Source: Conoideocrella luteorostrata (Eukaryota; Ascomycota; Sordariomycetes; Hypocreales; Clavicipitaceae). From it: DNA of 64,000 bases. Within the stretch, counting starts at the first letter, position 1. Every line of letters begins with the position of its first letter. The notes below the pieces were generated by a model. The model did no database searches, had not been told where the DNA came from, and saw nothing but the letters and a program-made list of their open reading frames with translations. This document shows, in pieces, positions 35,264 through 47,182 of this stretch. Both the position numbers and the translations under genes were made by a program. The stretch spans positions 62,001 to 126,000 of the forward strand of contig JASWJB010000057.1 in assembly GCA_032433595.1 (NCBI GenBank). The letters run 5' to 3'.

Positions 35264-37628
35264 CTGAATGGCTAGCTGTGGATTAGAGTTGGGAGGGCTA
35301 GGCCGAGAATATCGTATGCCACTGGTTGGCCACTTACACTGCCCTCATTAGTTAGTTGTATTCTTCTCATTGTCATCAGCCAAGCCCGTGGATGCCAAGA
35401 AGTCCAGGCATGGCCTGGATTCACAACGCTAGAGCTTGCCTCACCACCGCGTTACCCACTCCAAGTTATCTCGCTCAGACACAACATGAGACGATAATAC
35501 GGAGTGCCTTGAATGCGTGTGCCCGCTCCGTTCCGATGTAGCCGGCATCTGCAAGTTTTCCCTGAACTGCCGATATCCGTGAGCGGACAGAAGCGGAATT
35601 GTAACCAAAGATGGAGGAGGCTTGTTATGCAAATGGCCAGGGGAAATACTTCAGATCCTGTCAGTGCATAGCACGTTTTGGCAAGTATTCTATGCGAGCC
35701 TATCTGACGCCCATTCGCCCATCTTGATACTATACAAGAGGAGATCTGTAAACGTTCCAAACACAAACATCGGACCCTGGCGACCTTTAAGTTGGGAACT
35801 ACCAAATGTGCAATCACTGAACCAGCGCGTGCAATATGAAGCCCTTACTTCATGACACAACACTTATGTTTTGTCGTCCGCTTGAGTACTTTTCGACTCC
35901 AGAGTTTAGATCAAGGCTTTATTTATCTGACGCGGAGTCACCATGAACCCAAATAAAAAAAATTAAAAAAAATGAATAAACTGGATTATCTTGACCCTAT
36001 GTTGTAAAACATTCAGGGTCCATGACCCGTAGTTGCTATAGTCCGTGCTTATTATGAATAAGTGTTTCAATATTTCAATCGACACATGTTTGAATATGGG
36101 TGATACGGCCACTTATATTATTCAAGTGCCCCAGACTACGCCTGGCTACAAACTTAACACGCAGACGAAGACATATATACGGAGTTTATATGTTGATATT
36201 GTCAATATGTGGATAGCAGAGCATCTTCCGGATTGCTCTGTTCCCGAGCGGTGGCACACTGCTGGCTATCACGTCTTATGTAATCGGTTACGTCAGCACT
36301 CTGGAACGGATTCGGTCAGGATGATGTGGAATCAATCAACCCCGCATGCCGATTTTAGGGCCTACTCCAAGAGTGTGCAAAGACGAGCTGGGTATTCAAT
36401 GCCACCACAAGTTTGTGGCTGTGTAAAACAACGACATGGCTCCGATTATGCACAACTGGTAGAAGTGGGTGGGGAGTTATTTGTCATTGACGGCGCACCT
36501 AATCTTCCGCACGGTAGGTAGTGTTGGTGTACTCCGTACTTATTGGTTTCCGTTTCGGCCTTCGCCAATGCCCATGCCATCGTTTCACTTCGGTCTCAAG
36601 AAGTGCTTGAGCGCATCATTGTCTGGACACTCAACATATACGGAGTGGACGGGAGTGCGAAATGTCAACAATGGCATCCACCAACAAAAGAACGGGATGA
36701 TCAATGATGTGACGGACACCGTGCCATTTCAAAATGCGATGCTAGAACTATTCCTGAACAACACGTCACACTCTCTGACAGCTGTCTTGCTGTCTTCGAG
36801 TTTGATCAACACGCGAGATGCTTGAATAGCAACGGGCCATGGTCGTTGAAGTCTGAGCTAGGTGCAAACAACTCATTGCACGTGCGACGCAAACTCCAAC
36901 GAGAGGACTCGTTATTAAATACACCCGGTGAGTCAGCCCATTGGACGGGCAGTGAATGAATTTTTTTTTTCATGTGGGCTTTCAGAATATGTACATTCAC
37001 AGGCAGAGCAGTGGTATGCACCGCAGTCGAATCAAAAATTCAGCTTTCGCAGAGCCGCCCGTATTATATCTGTATTCACTTGTAGTAGCTGCATCTCATG
37101 CAACTCCCATGAGAAACCAACAAAACTTCTAACTGAACTGAGTTGATGTGACAAAATTCAGCAAAAGGTGAAGCTCCACACTAATAGCGTGAATAATGTA
37201 TTTTATATAGCCTGTGACAGTTGATGTGACGTACAAGCCTCCAGACCACGCTCTATATCGTTTTTAGGAACCAATGGAACAAAGGAGTTACATGCAAATC
37301 TAGCATGCTGTTATATTCATCATTAATATCTTGTCGTATTAAACCAAGGATCCAGGGCTCATTATCAAATGCTAACAGTGATGGGGAAAATGAATTGCCC
37401 TGTTGCTTGGTAAAGGGTCGGGCTTATCCTCCCGGTTTCGAAGTAGTCAGATACACACAAGCACCTCATTTCGAGATACCAGAAATATGTACATCAGAAG
37501 AAATTTGGGACCTTTCAGGCCTAAATAGACGATGTGGAAAATAGAAGCAACTCGCTGGCTGCGACGTCTGCATCCGGAAAGGCAAGACGAACGGAGAAAA
37601 GAAAATAAAGAAGGATTAAGGGTAGGCG

Positions 37629-39282
37629 CTAGATTCTCTCTTGAAACCGAGACCCCGAGGCCTGGGGGCTTTCTGGTGAGCCTACTGATCGAGAGGATAA
37701 ATTGGTCGGGGTAGTTGGAGGTTCCGGATCGGCGAAGGGATTTTCAGTGATGGGAACTCTTGCCGGGCCAGATCGCATGACCGGTACGCCGCTGATCGGA
37801 CGCATCGGAGCACCGAGTGCTAGTTGCCCTACGCTTCTAGAACCAGGGTCAAAAGCTTGGGAACCTCGATAGTAATCGGAGCTGCCACTGGCTGCGCTTT
37901 CTCTGGGATCAGAGTATCCATCGCCTCCAGTATGAAGCACTGATGGCAGCTTCCTGCCCGAGACACGATAGAACCCCCTCTCGCCGCTTTCCGTAGATTG
38001 AGGGATGGGCGGTGGCTTGTTTCCTGTCAAATTAGCTAGAGCAGCCGCTACGGCCCCTGATGCTCTTGACCTTTCGGCCATGGCAGCCCCAGAGCCGCCG
38101 CCTGGTGTTCCATCTCCAAGAATTCGAGCTGCTGTTATTCCTGATTGAGAGTCTAACATAATACGACCGCCTTTTCGCTTCTTGTATCGCAGGAACAGCA
38201 TGAGTAATAGGCCAATCACTGCTACGCCGGCCACGGCACCAACAACGCCGCCAATGACCTGCTTTTGTTGTGGGGTCAGGGTGACACCACCGCCTCCCTC
38301 GCTGCTGCCGTTGACAGATGAAGGTGTTGATGTGGGTATCCCGCCGGCAACTGTCAGGGTCCCATATTCATCACCAGGGCTTGTAGTCGAATGGCTCGGA
38401 TGGGTCAAGTAAGTCGAGCTGCTAGATTGTGTGGATTGTGTAGATTGCGTGTATTTCAAGAAGTTAGTAGTCTCAGTTGTCTTGCACTTGGAGGTTGTTG
38501 ACTGGGTCTCAGAGGTAGGCAACGACACAGGACTAGAGTATAACAACTGTTTGTATATCGAAGAGTTATTGGTTGGTGCAATGAGTGACGAGTTAGCGTG
38601 AAAAGGAGCTAATTCGAACCTGTCAGTGACAATTCAATCTATATGAGTAAGGGGATCCAAACTGGACGTGATCACATAACTTACTGTTCGTTGAGTTTCG
38701 AGCATCGCCCACGCTTGGCAAGACAGGCTTCGTCGTTATGGCCGGCGAAGTAGAGGTTGACTTTGAATCAAGCGATGTGGAGATCGTGGTGTCCAACGAC
38801 ACCGAGGCCCTAGTCCCTCCAGGCGTAGACCCGGGATGGGCTTCGGTTGATCTCGTGCCGGCTGAAATGGCGACGGTTTTGCCGGACTTTGGATCGACGA
38901 CGACAGTGTTTGGCGCAGCATAAACAGTTTGGGTCTTAAACGCCGAGCCCCGTGTGTCAACGTACTGAACGAGAGAAATGGTCTGGACGACACGGGTGAT
39001 GAAGGAATCTTGGCCGCCAACTATGGCATTGACGACGATACTTTCTGTGATAGCCTTCGGATCGCGTTTGGTGAGGGCACCGTCGGAAGCATCCAGTTCA
39101 CCTTTGACCTCAAAGTTCTTTTCCGAGTTGTGCTCGTCAACTCTATCGCTATGGTTGGTTCTGTCGGATTCATGTGCATGGAATGGATTGCGTCGAAATC
39201 GATGGAAGAATGAATGTGCGTGGGAGTGCGGAAGGTGATCACGGGCCTGAAGGAGTGAAGACCCGCGAGGTTGTTTAGTCAT
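37629..39282 (-). CDS. Single-pass membrane protein with Ser/Thr-rich ectodomain (Mid2/WSC sensor-like architecture)
   Basis: Two exons on the minus strand, 39282-38685 and 38608-37629 (1578 nt, 525 aa). The intron acceptor was chosen by phase: the nearer AG of GACAG breaks the frame, the next AG (GAATTAG) keeps it. The order is a His/Arg-rich N-terminus, a dibasic LTKRDP site near residue 75, a beta-like region (SFITRVVQTISLVQYVDTRG), a long Ser/Thr stretch fit for O-mannosylation, one hydrophobic helix at about residues 317-340 (VIGGVVGAVAGVAVIGLLLM), then a RYKKRKGG stop-transfer and a 190-residue Ser/Pro/Gly cytosolic tail. The shape matches fungal cell-wall stress sensors, but no WSC cysteine motif is present. 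No clear signal peptide is visible, so a missed upstream exon is possible; another in-frame ATG is at 39339. I do not recognise an orthologue. Confidence 0.72.
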
Positions 39283-41598
39283 GGTCGTAGAGTTGCGTGG
39301 GTGGGCGGTGCAGTTGGCCCACGATCCTACTCCTAACAATGGGGTGACCTCTTGGCTGACAAGTTCGAGGATGGCGATTGACCAAGAGTCGGGGTTGTTA
39401 GTTTTCGAAACTGCCCAGCGGCGTCATTGTGTCGATCATTCGAATAAGAAAACAAAAACAATGGATATAGTGGCAATGTTCATTGACTATCATTGGAAGA
39501 TATTTGCAGTTCTATTCGCTTGAATGTCTTTTCGTGGCTGCTATGAGTGCAGAAGTCGCGCGGTGTACAGCTACGCCAGCGTGCACGAGACTCGCTGCAA
39601 GTGATGAAAGAGTGACTCGGGGCAAACGGCCACCGCAAATGGGCACGGTCCAATGGCCAGTGCAAACGAGGGGATGAATCGAAATATTAATGTTGCTGTC
39701 GTTCTGCTCAAGGAGTGTTTATCAGCGACGCCCAAAGACAGATGAAAAACAGACGGGCATCGCGAGAGGCAGTATCTACAGCCTGAGGAGCAGAAGGGAA
39801 AAAGGAAAGGGAAGGGGGAGAAGGGGAAGCGTGTGTGGGAGAAACAGCAAGCCGCTTCACAGACTACAGCCGGTAAGGGCCTTGTAACGGGCAGTATTCT
39901 GTACTACAACAAAGCACTTGGATCCCGGCCTAGTTCGTTGGGGCCCCGTGGAAATAAAAACGAGCGACAAAGAATAAATTGCACAAAGGCTGGCTGGAGG
40001 GTCGGATGGATGGTTGGCCAGAAGTCTAATTTCGCTTGCAGGCGGGGCCTCGTGCGACATAAACGTTCACAACAGGGGATAGGCCAATCATGGATGCGGA
40101 GAGCAATGACCCAGGCACAAGTTCCCAGCCGTTCTGGGCCTGAGAACGACCTGAGGAGACGGCAAGTGGGGGCTGGGTCAAGCTACAGTAGTTTTAGGAC
40201 GAGTTGGCTGCAGAACATGCAGCAGAAAAGCTGTGATGCACGGCCTGGAACGAACGCGCCAAGCACATGCAATCTGTGTGTCGTGCGTCCTTTAGTGCAA
40301 TAACGTAGGCAAGTCCACCGCCAGGGCTGACGGAGGATACTGCTCCGTAAAATATCCTACAGTCGTAATGTGTTATGCTATCCTCAGAAACTATACGGAG
40401 TAATGGTGCAGATGTCGGTGCAAGTGTTGTGTTCAATGGTGACTGGTATGCGAGTGGAGAAGAAGACCCGACGAGGACTTTGTTGTGATGCGATTGGGGG
40501 CGATTGGAGGGGGCGCTCTACCGCAATACATTTCATACAATACGATACTACCTAATGCGGGGGCACAGTCGGTCTCGTAGGAGCAAACGCGGTCCCCATA
40601 GCATCTCGCAGAGTGGCAGCGTCAGGAAAGGCTTTTACGCGGGTATGCGGAGCAATGAGGGCATGTTTGTCCAGACTTTGCTTCGTATTGTATGTATTTG
40701 CTACAACCAGACTGTTCCGATCTAGGCTGGCCAACTACTTCACGCATAATTCGCCAAGGCGATGGCACAGTGGGCAATTAATTGGTATCAGCATGTTTAT
40801 GTATTATGGTTAGAGGGAGGCAGGGAAGTTCACTTCTGGTTGTGTTGATCATGAATGCGCCGATTGAGACTCTTTCTCATGCCTGTTATGTTTACCAGGA
40901 ATGGAGGTATTCAAATACAAATTACACGTGGTTTTACGTAGAGACAAATATTTCAGCGGTATTTGGCCAGACACAATCTTCCTTTGATTACTAACCAGAC
41001 ATGTCTCCGGTAAGCCAGAGCAATCAAGAAGCGACTTGGTCGCTCATCCTCCTTAATTATAAGCCTTGTCTCGTCCACAGTAAACAAACAGTTTTTACTC
41101 CCGGCCGCATTGTACAAGGGCAAGGCAAGCACGGGGTCCATTTCTGCCATCTATTAATAGTGTGACATTCCAGCGAGACTGAATCTCGCTCGTACCTGAA
41201 AATGTGGACTCGCCAGTGCGCGGTCGGTACGTACCTAGGTAAGCTAAGGTGGTGCAACAAGGCCGCGAAATTCGCTAACCCCGCTCAAGACAGAAATCGG
41301 GTGAATGTGGGGCATTTTCAGACACAATCCTGTTGGGAGCCACTCGCTCGGACATTACGTAGTTTAGGATGAGCAAAAACAATTGGTATGACACCGATCA
41401 CGACGGCTGCTGAGTGGAAGTAAGGTTGCCATCTCATGTTCAATCGGCACCGTTTCTTGATTTCCAGCATTGTATTTTGTCAGGCATACCACGGCGACCC
41501 AATCAGGCCGCGAAGGCCGACAGTTGACGCCGGTCATTTCTTGGCATCAAATCAATGCGACGATACAGCACAGCAATCTCTGTCATGGCTCGTTGAAG
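39283..41598. other. Intergenic, about 2.3 kb between divergent genes
   Basis: No gene is recognisable. A purine-only-like stretch (GA-rich) runs about 39784-39846. Half-palindromes occur at about 40344 (CTCCGTA) and 40393 (TACGGAGTA). The region must contain the promoters of the membrane protein and of the hydrolase. Confidence 0.5.
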
Positions 41599-43744
41599 AT
41601 GGCATCTAATTTTCAACCACCACCGCTTCCACCACGTCTGTCCTCCGAAATCTCATCGCCAGCATCTACGCCTTTCCTTCTCTCTCCTAACAACATTTCC
41701 CTCGCACTGCATTCCACAGACCCACGAACTTCATCAACACAATCACTGGTTCCTTCTATCTCCGAATCAGAAACCAGACGCAAGCTCCTGCTTGTTTATA
41801 TTCATGGCTTTTACGGAAATGACCAATCGTTTCGATCATTTCCCTCTCATGTCCACACCCTTCTCGGAAGTTTACTTGAAGAAACCCATGCCATCCACTC
41901 CAAGATCTATCCCAGATACAAGACGTACAAAGCTATAGAAGTAGCTCGTGACAACTTTAGCACGTGGCTAGAGCCACATGAGTCTCCAGAGACTGATGTG
42001 ATCCTCGTAGGGCATTCAATGGGGGGTCTATTGGCTGCAGAGGTAATACTGATGGTGAGCAAACCCGCTCTCTGTATTACATGGAGTCGGATTATGACTG
42101 GCACTAATATGAGTTGTTTGTTAGCCAAATCGGAACCCTTATAAGCAACAGCCATTCAAGCATAGGATTCTAGGCACTATTGCCATGGATTCCCCCTTTC
42201 TAGGCTTGCACCCTGGTATTGTCGTTTCCGGCATTGCAAGTTTGTTTCAGCCGTCACCGAAGCTCGAGGATGTGCACCAGCAACATGGGGGTGTGCAGCA
42301 AGAACTTGGCTCAATGTCGACAATTGATCGGTTGCCCTCCACCAGTTCTGGGGCTGACTCGATATACACCGAGTCATCTTCGCCGACCTCACTGTCACGA
42401 CAGTCTACCGATCCCTATTTTGACCCCCCGTATTATAATGATACGCCATTCAGAGAAAAACCGTTCGTAAAGCGCCTTATGAATTTTACAGCCAAGCATA
42501 GACGCGAAGGGCTCATCAATGCCGTTGGGAATCACATAAGTTCACATTTAGAATTTGGTGGTTGTCTTGCCGATTATCGCGGGCTACGCATACGATATAA
42601 CAAACTTCGAGCGCTGGAAGACATTGATGAAATTCAACTAATGGCAGACGGACACCCAGCTGGCGCCTATGGTAGAGTCCGCTTTGTCAACTATTACACG
42701 CTGTCACCCGGTCGACCGAAACCACCGAAACCAGAAATGGAAGAATCGAAAGAGTCCGCTGAGATCCCTCAAAATGCTGATGAGTCGCAACAAGCGGAGC
42801 CGAGTGAGGTGGAGGATAGCCCTGAGGTCATGTACAATACAAGCTGTATGGAATCCGAAATCCCAGCAAACCAACCCAAGGAGAACGCCGGACCTGGAGA
42901 GAGTTCGGCTGCTTCAAAGGCAACTACAGAGCCAGCAAGGAATGATGACAAGAAGTCTGACCAGGATACAAGCAAAGATGCGGTTGAAAATATCAATCAA
43001 GCGCACCTAATGAGCACGGACGAGGACAGTGCTGCACATCCATTACCAAACATTAGCCAACTGTCGATGCAAAACCTCGACCCTATTCCTCTCGCAGAAC
43101 ATACGCCTGAACCCTGCAAAGCTCAAACCCAAACGATTTCAGACGGAATCGACCTCCCGCCGATCCCAGAACCTCCAGAAAAGCCTATCCTCCCGGATTT
43201 AGATCAACTCACCGACAAAGATGCCAAGAAGCAAGCCGAAAAGGAGAGTAGGCGTCTACAAAAAGCCTACGATCAAACCATCAAAGATCGAAATAAGGCC
43301 ATCCAAGAACGCGAAAAACTGATTGAGAAGCGGCGCAAGAAAGTTCTCAAAGAAGCAGAGAAAAAAGTTAAAGATGAGGGAAAGGAGAGTATTAAGAGAG
43401 AAAAGGAGGAAAAGAAGCGCGTATCGCGCGACGAAGCCGAGGCTACCAGGCAGGCTGCAAGGGCAGCATCAGCATCCATGATATCAGATACAGCAGCCCA
43501 AGATGCAGAGACAGGCAAGAAGAAGAAGCTAAAGAAATTCTGTGCCGTGCCGAGTAAGAAGAACGGTGTGAGGGACAGTACCTGGCCTGACGTCTATATG
43601 GAGGGAATGGATGAGGTAGGCGCCCACTGCGGTTTATTCCTCTCAGGGCCGCACTACGATAAGCTCGTTGGGGATGTTGGGATGAGGATTGCCGGGTGGG
43701 TACATGAGGATCTAACAAAGAGGGCGATTCTGAATGCCAGTTAA
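41599..43744 (+). CDS. Large alpha/beta hydrolase (DUF676/lipase-like) with coiled-coil C-terminus
   Basis: Exons 41599-42054 and 42125-43744, phase 0 (2076 nt, 691 aa). The N-terminal part has the hydrolase oxyanion segment LLLVYIHGFYGNDQSF and the nucleophile elbow VGHSMGG, with Ser140 as candidate nucleophile. The intron follows LLAAEVILM and the fold continues with HRILGTIAMDSPFLGLHP. The middle is acidic and low-complexity (residues about 330-500). A highly charged Lys/Glu helix follows (about 535-620; KQAEKESRRLQKAYDQ), predicted to be a coiled coil. A short conserved end (FCAVPSKKNG, STWPDVYMEGMDEVGAHCGLF, HYDKLVGDVG) follows. No secretion signal. It is probably an intracellular serine esterase or lipase; the substrate is unknown. 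The start chosen is the first ATG giving a Pro-rich N-terminus (MASNFQPPPLPPR). Confidence 0.85.
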
Positions 43745-43908
43745 CGAATGACGATTCTACGAACCATGAAACGGGATAGATTGCAGATTATTGACGACTG
43801 GTGAAACTTTGGCAGTAAATATAAGTGTATTCACGCATGATTTCTTAACATCTGGATAAGAGCAAGGACATGAACTAAACATGACGCCTAGAATCATTGC
43901 CAAACAAG

Positions 43909-46479
43909 TTAGTACAAATCGAGTTCTCGTAAACTGACTTTTAGATCCCCTGTTTCGTCATCTTCCTTCTCAACACCCTTCAGAACAGCACTGTTTTCAC
44001 CGTCTGGCGTAAAAGATTCACTCGTAATCGCCACTGCGCCAAGTCGTACCCATGGACCGTCCGGTTCCCAGTTGCGCCTTCCGCAGATGAGTGCCGTTGT
44101 TGCGCATCCGGATGCATCCTTCCAATTTCGTCCTGAAACAAGCACGCCCACTAGTTGGTACTCTTGCTTCAAGTAACCGGGCGGAGATTCACCCGAGGCT
44201 TCGAGCAGGGCTCCCTGGATTATTGCTTCTATGAGCAGCCTGTTTCCCCTGCTTAAGGCCACATCTTGCACGCGGACCAAGTCCTTGTCGACAGATATAC
44301 TCAAGTCGAAGCAAAATGTCTCCAGTCGCAGAAACGTGATTGTTTTGTCCTTCCGGGATATAGCATCTCCATCGATTTCCCAAGATAGAACAGTATCGTC
44401 CTTGAACCCCACGGAAATCTCCATTCTCGGTGCGGCTGACACCCCATTGAGGATAGGAGATGCATTGCCTACAAGATTGAAGGAGAACATGATATCAGCC
44501 ATAGTAAGCCCACTCCGAAGATTCCATGCCAGCCATGTCCACGACGGGAAAGAAGTGGTTCTGTAACAGGAAGGTTCGACGGGTGTTTCAAAAGACGTTG
44601 TCCAATCACAGATCCATCCCAAGCTCGCGGCGAGTCGGTCTGTTTCGCTAACCACGCCTGTCGTCACAAAGTCGTCCGGATGAAACAGTGGCAATCCGAG
44701 GAAATGTTTCACTGCAAGGCCATCCATACGTTCATACTCTCGCAGCAAAGCTTTGAATGCATCAAGTCGCTCTTCGCTATTGGTTAAGTCGCGGCACATA
44801 TACGCCTTGATGAGGTCTTTGAACTGCCCGGACTGCTTTGGGCATCCGTCACCAACAGGGAAAACCCGACCAAGATTAAAATCCGAAGCAAGCCGCAGTG
44901 GCAACGATATACTCTCGTAGCAATGCAGCGCGCGGCATTGGAAGTACACTTGTGAAGGGGTAAATATCAGTCGACGTCGGGAGAGTAGCCCTTCCTGGAA
45001 TGTCCAGGCACGGGATGCCCACCTTGAGGATGCGACTTCAAGATCAGGACGTATTAGTGACGTAGTGTACAAGGCATTCTTAAGTCTTAGTGATAGTTGG
45101 CCTTCACGTGGTGTGCTCAGGCCGGGTATACCATCGAGCGTACTGTCCTCAGCTGCAATAATAAGCGTTAGGGATGAGCGTGAATATATTTCGCCCATGA
45201 GTTCTATTTGTCTCCGTCGCTCGGACGACTGAACCTGAAGGCACAAGCGATCTATCCAGAGATATCGGTACCCTAGAGCGGGTGCAAATGCAATAGCATC
45301 TGCAAAGAGAGACGGTACACTGTCTGGCAGGTGTCTGTCCGAGTTGAGGAAAAGAGCAGACAGCTCAAACGGATCACCTAGTGAGGAATCCAGTCCCGTT
45401 TGCGCCCAAACGTAGCTTAAGGTGAGATATTCGATTCCCGAGCCGAACTCAACATCATCAGCAGCTACCACACGCATATCAAGGCAATCGATGAGCTGAA
45501 GCCCTGGTACGGGCTGTACCGACGCGGTGCACGCCGTATTTGAGTGGTTATTCTTGCAGAATTCTAGCCAGCACTTGGGCAAAGCCGGGTTGAGCATGGG
45601 CAGCACCTGGCGACCTTGAATTTTAGCCAGCTCGCCTTCCTTTGCTTCATATTCGGCTATACCTTCAGACTCGCTTTCCTCTGCTCTTAAAAGATAGCCC
45701 CAGGGCAATGACTTTTTCTTTGTCATCACCTCAATCAAAACCGATTGCGCTAACTCATGCTTCTCTCCAATCCCATCAAGTCGCTCAAAAGCCTGTCGAA
45801 TACGGAGATATGGATTAAATTTCGAGGTGCTGTCTGCAGGAATGGGTCCAATCATGGCTCTGAAGAAAATGCAAAAGGGACATTGTGGCACACCCTGCGG
45901 TGCCATTGCTTTCGCTAGGTCAGTGCCTACTTGTGGTGATAGTGGCATGGATAGCGACGGCAGAAGAACGTGTGACAGCGGAACCCAAGGCCTCGGTTGA
46001 CCTTGCCTCCAATTGAGCAACCGAGGGAAATCAATGGCAGCGCATCTCGGGCAGGTCTTTGTCGGCGGCTTCCGCGACTCCTCGCCTGTGTCGCTCGTAG
46101 AGATATCACTCAGCTCAGAACCGGCATCATCACGGAAATCCCTGACATCTGAGCTGCCGTCTGCAACGATACAGCCGCCACTTACACCCGTCCTCAACTC
46201 ACGATGTGTTCTAGCCAAGACTAGTTCACTTCCAAGTGCTCGCCGTGACGGCAATTGATGAAATCCGGTTGCAGCAGCAGAGGCAGACGTATATGCATGC
46301 GTATGCACAGTAGCGCCGCGGCGCTTTGGTCGTGAGTCCGGATCCGAATCGGCCTCGCCTGGCCGCCGCCGAGACAGCATCCGTGAGAGTTTCTTCATGG
46401 CCAAAGTTTGAAAATAGGTTAGCTGATCATCCACCAGCCCATGGCGTCGCACATGCCTGTGGCGCGTCAGGGCCTGCAA
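43909..46479 (-). CDS. HET-domain protein (heterokaryon incompatibility type)
   Basis: Intronless, 856 aa. The HET domain occupies about residues 351-512: YLTLSYVWAQ, ALGYRYLWIDRLCLQ, MGEIYSRSSLTLIIAAE, and later the conserved WASRAWTFQEGLLSRRRLIF. Before it, residues 143-146 (CPRC) and 200-203 (CPFC) form a paired CxxC arrangement that may bind zinc, as seen in many HET proteins. The C-terminal third is a beta-rich region ending in acidic residues, with no NACHT or WD repeats. HET proteins mediate non-self recognition and programmed cell death after hyphal fusion; most family members have no assigned partner. An ATG at 46398 (MKKLSRML) is an alternative start, 27 codons in. Confidence 0.93.
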   Translation of the reverse strand: MQALTRHRHVRRHGLVDDQLTYFQTLAMKKLSRMLSRRRPGEADSDPDSRPKRRGATVHTHAYTSASAAATGFHQLPSRRALGSELVLARTHRELRTGVSGGCIVADGSSDVRDFRDDAGSELSDISTSDTGEESRKPPTKTCPRCAAIDFPRLLNWRQGQPRPWVPLSHVLLPSLSMPLSPQVGTDLAKAMAPQGVPQCPFCIFFRAMIGPIPADSTSKFNPYLRIRQAFERLDGIGEKHELAQSVLIEVMTKKKSLPWGYLLRAEESESEGIAEYEAKEGELAKIQGRQVLPMLNPALPKCWLEFCKNNHSNTACTASVQPVPGLQLIDCLDMRVVAADDVEFGSGIEYLTLSYVWAQTGLDSSLGDPFELSALFLNSDRHLPDSVPSLFADAIAFAPALGYRYLWIDRLCLQVQSSERRRQIELMGEIYSRSSLTLIIAAEDSTLDGIPGLSTPREGQLSLRLKNALYTTSLIRPDLEVASSRWASRAWTFQEGLLSRRRLIFTPSQVYFQCRALHCYESISLPLRLASDFNLGRVFPVGDGCPKQSGQFKDLIKAYMCRDLTNSEERLDAFKALLREYERMDGLAVKHFLGLPLFHPDDFVTTGVVSETDRLAASLGWICDWTTSFETPVEPSCYRTTSFPSWTWLAWNLRSGLTMADIMFSFNLVGNASPILNGVSAAPRMEISVGFKDDTVLSWEIDGDAISRKDKTITFLRLETFCFDLSISVDKDLVRVQDVALSRGNRLLIEAIIQGALLEASGESPPGYLKQEYQLVGVLVSGRNWKDASGCATTALICGRRNWEPDGPWVRLGAVAITSESFTPDGENSAVLKGVEKEDDETGDLKVSLRELDLY

Positions 46480-46695
46480 GTCATTTTCAAACCCCAGCCA
46501 CTACCGTGAAAAGGGAGAATATTAAAGAAGAACGAGCCTCTGGTTTTGCAGACCAATGGAGGCTGTGGCGATGAATGAAATGTCAACCGATGCCACGCCG
46601 TCGGGTCGCGCCAGCGCCAGTACCAGCAGCAGAGGCTCAATCCCTGGCTTGTCTAGCCTGGGCAATACAGTAAGTAGAACCACACAATTCTCAAA

Positions 46696-46711
46696 TACGG
46701 AGTACTCCGTA
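46696..46711. repeat. Dispersed palindrome, perfect 16-bp copy
   Basis: TACGGAGTACTCCGTA, about 220 bases upstream of the HET start codon. Confidence 0.85.
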
Positions 46712-46901
46712 CTGGGGCTGCATATTTTAGTCCGTACAATGGAGTATTAGCCGTTCTTTGCTACTCCAGTTAGGGCTCGTTAGCGACGCCAACTGAGATT
46801 GCCCACTCTATTGTCCGCCCACGCTAAAGATTTTTGGTATGAACGATGCTTGTCAGATCAGTTATGTACAGAATAAGGAGTAGTTAGTCAAGCCCCGAAA
46901 G

Positions 46902-46919
46902 TTTTTTTTTTTTTTTTTT
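46902..46919 (+). repeat. Homopolymer T18
   Basis: An uninterrupted T run in intergenic DNA; its length may be uncertain. Confidence 0.85.
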
Positions 46920-47167
46920 GAGAGTCTAGATGGTTAGGCCAAAGTCCAAAGCTCGCATCACTAGCCCGCTTCTCCTGTACGTGAAATCTACGTAAATTTA
47001 TAAGCTGCTGCATCGGCTTCTGATACATGTCTTAATTTTATACTATTGCATGACGAGACAAACATGACAACTGGTATTAGTAGGCATCATGGTCCGCACT
47101 CGGGACCCGCACGAGTCACAGAGCTAATCACCCCCCCAAAGCCTTAAATAGTTTACTATTACAGAGT

Positions 47168-47182
47168 ACTCCGTACTCCGTA
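47168..47182. repeat. Tandem pair of ACTCCGT
   Basis: Two head-to-tail ACTCCGT units ending in A, the same 7-bp unit as at 21513. Confidence 0.8.

Larger units (their letters stand above)
34015..37628. other. Intergenic, about 3.6 kb upstream of the FacB-like gene
   Basis: No gene is convincing. Contents are a GGGCA repeat at 34554-34574, a perfect dispersed palindrome at 35248, half-sites at about 34675, 35497, 36178, 36531 and 36638, and AT-rich DNA from about 35900 to 37300. The 158-codon open frame at 36045-36521 lacks any family similarity and contains a TACGGAGT half-site, so I do not call it. Confidence 0.5.

Noticed and set aside
36045..36521. 158-codon open frame in intergenic DNA
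   Set aside because: There is no recognisable family, the DNA is AT-rich, and the frame contains a TACGGAGT half-site that otherwise avoids exons. It may be chance.
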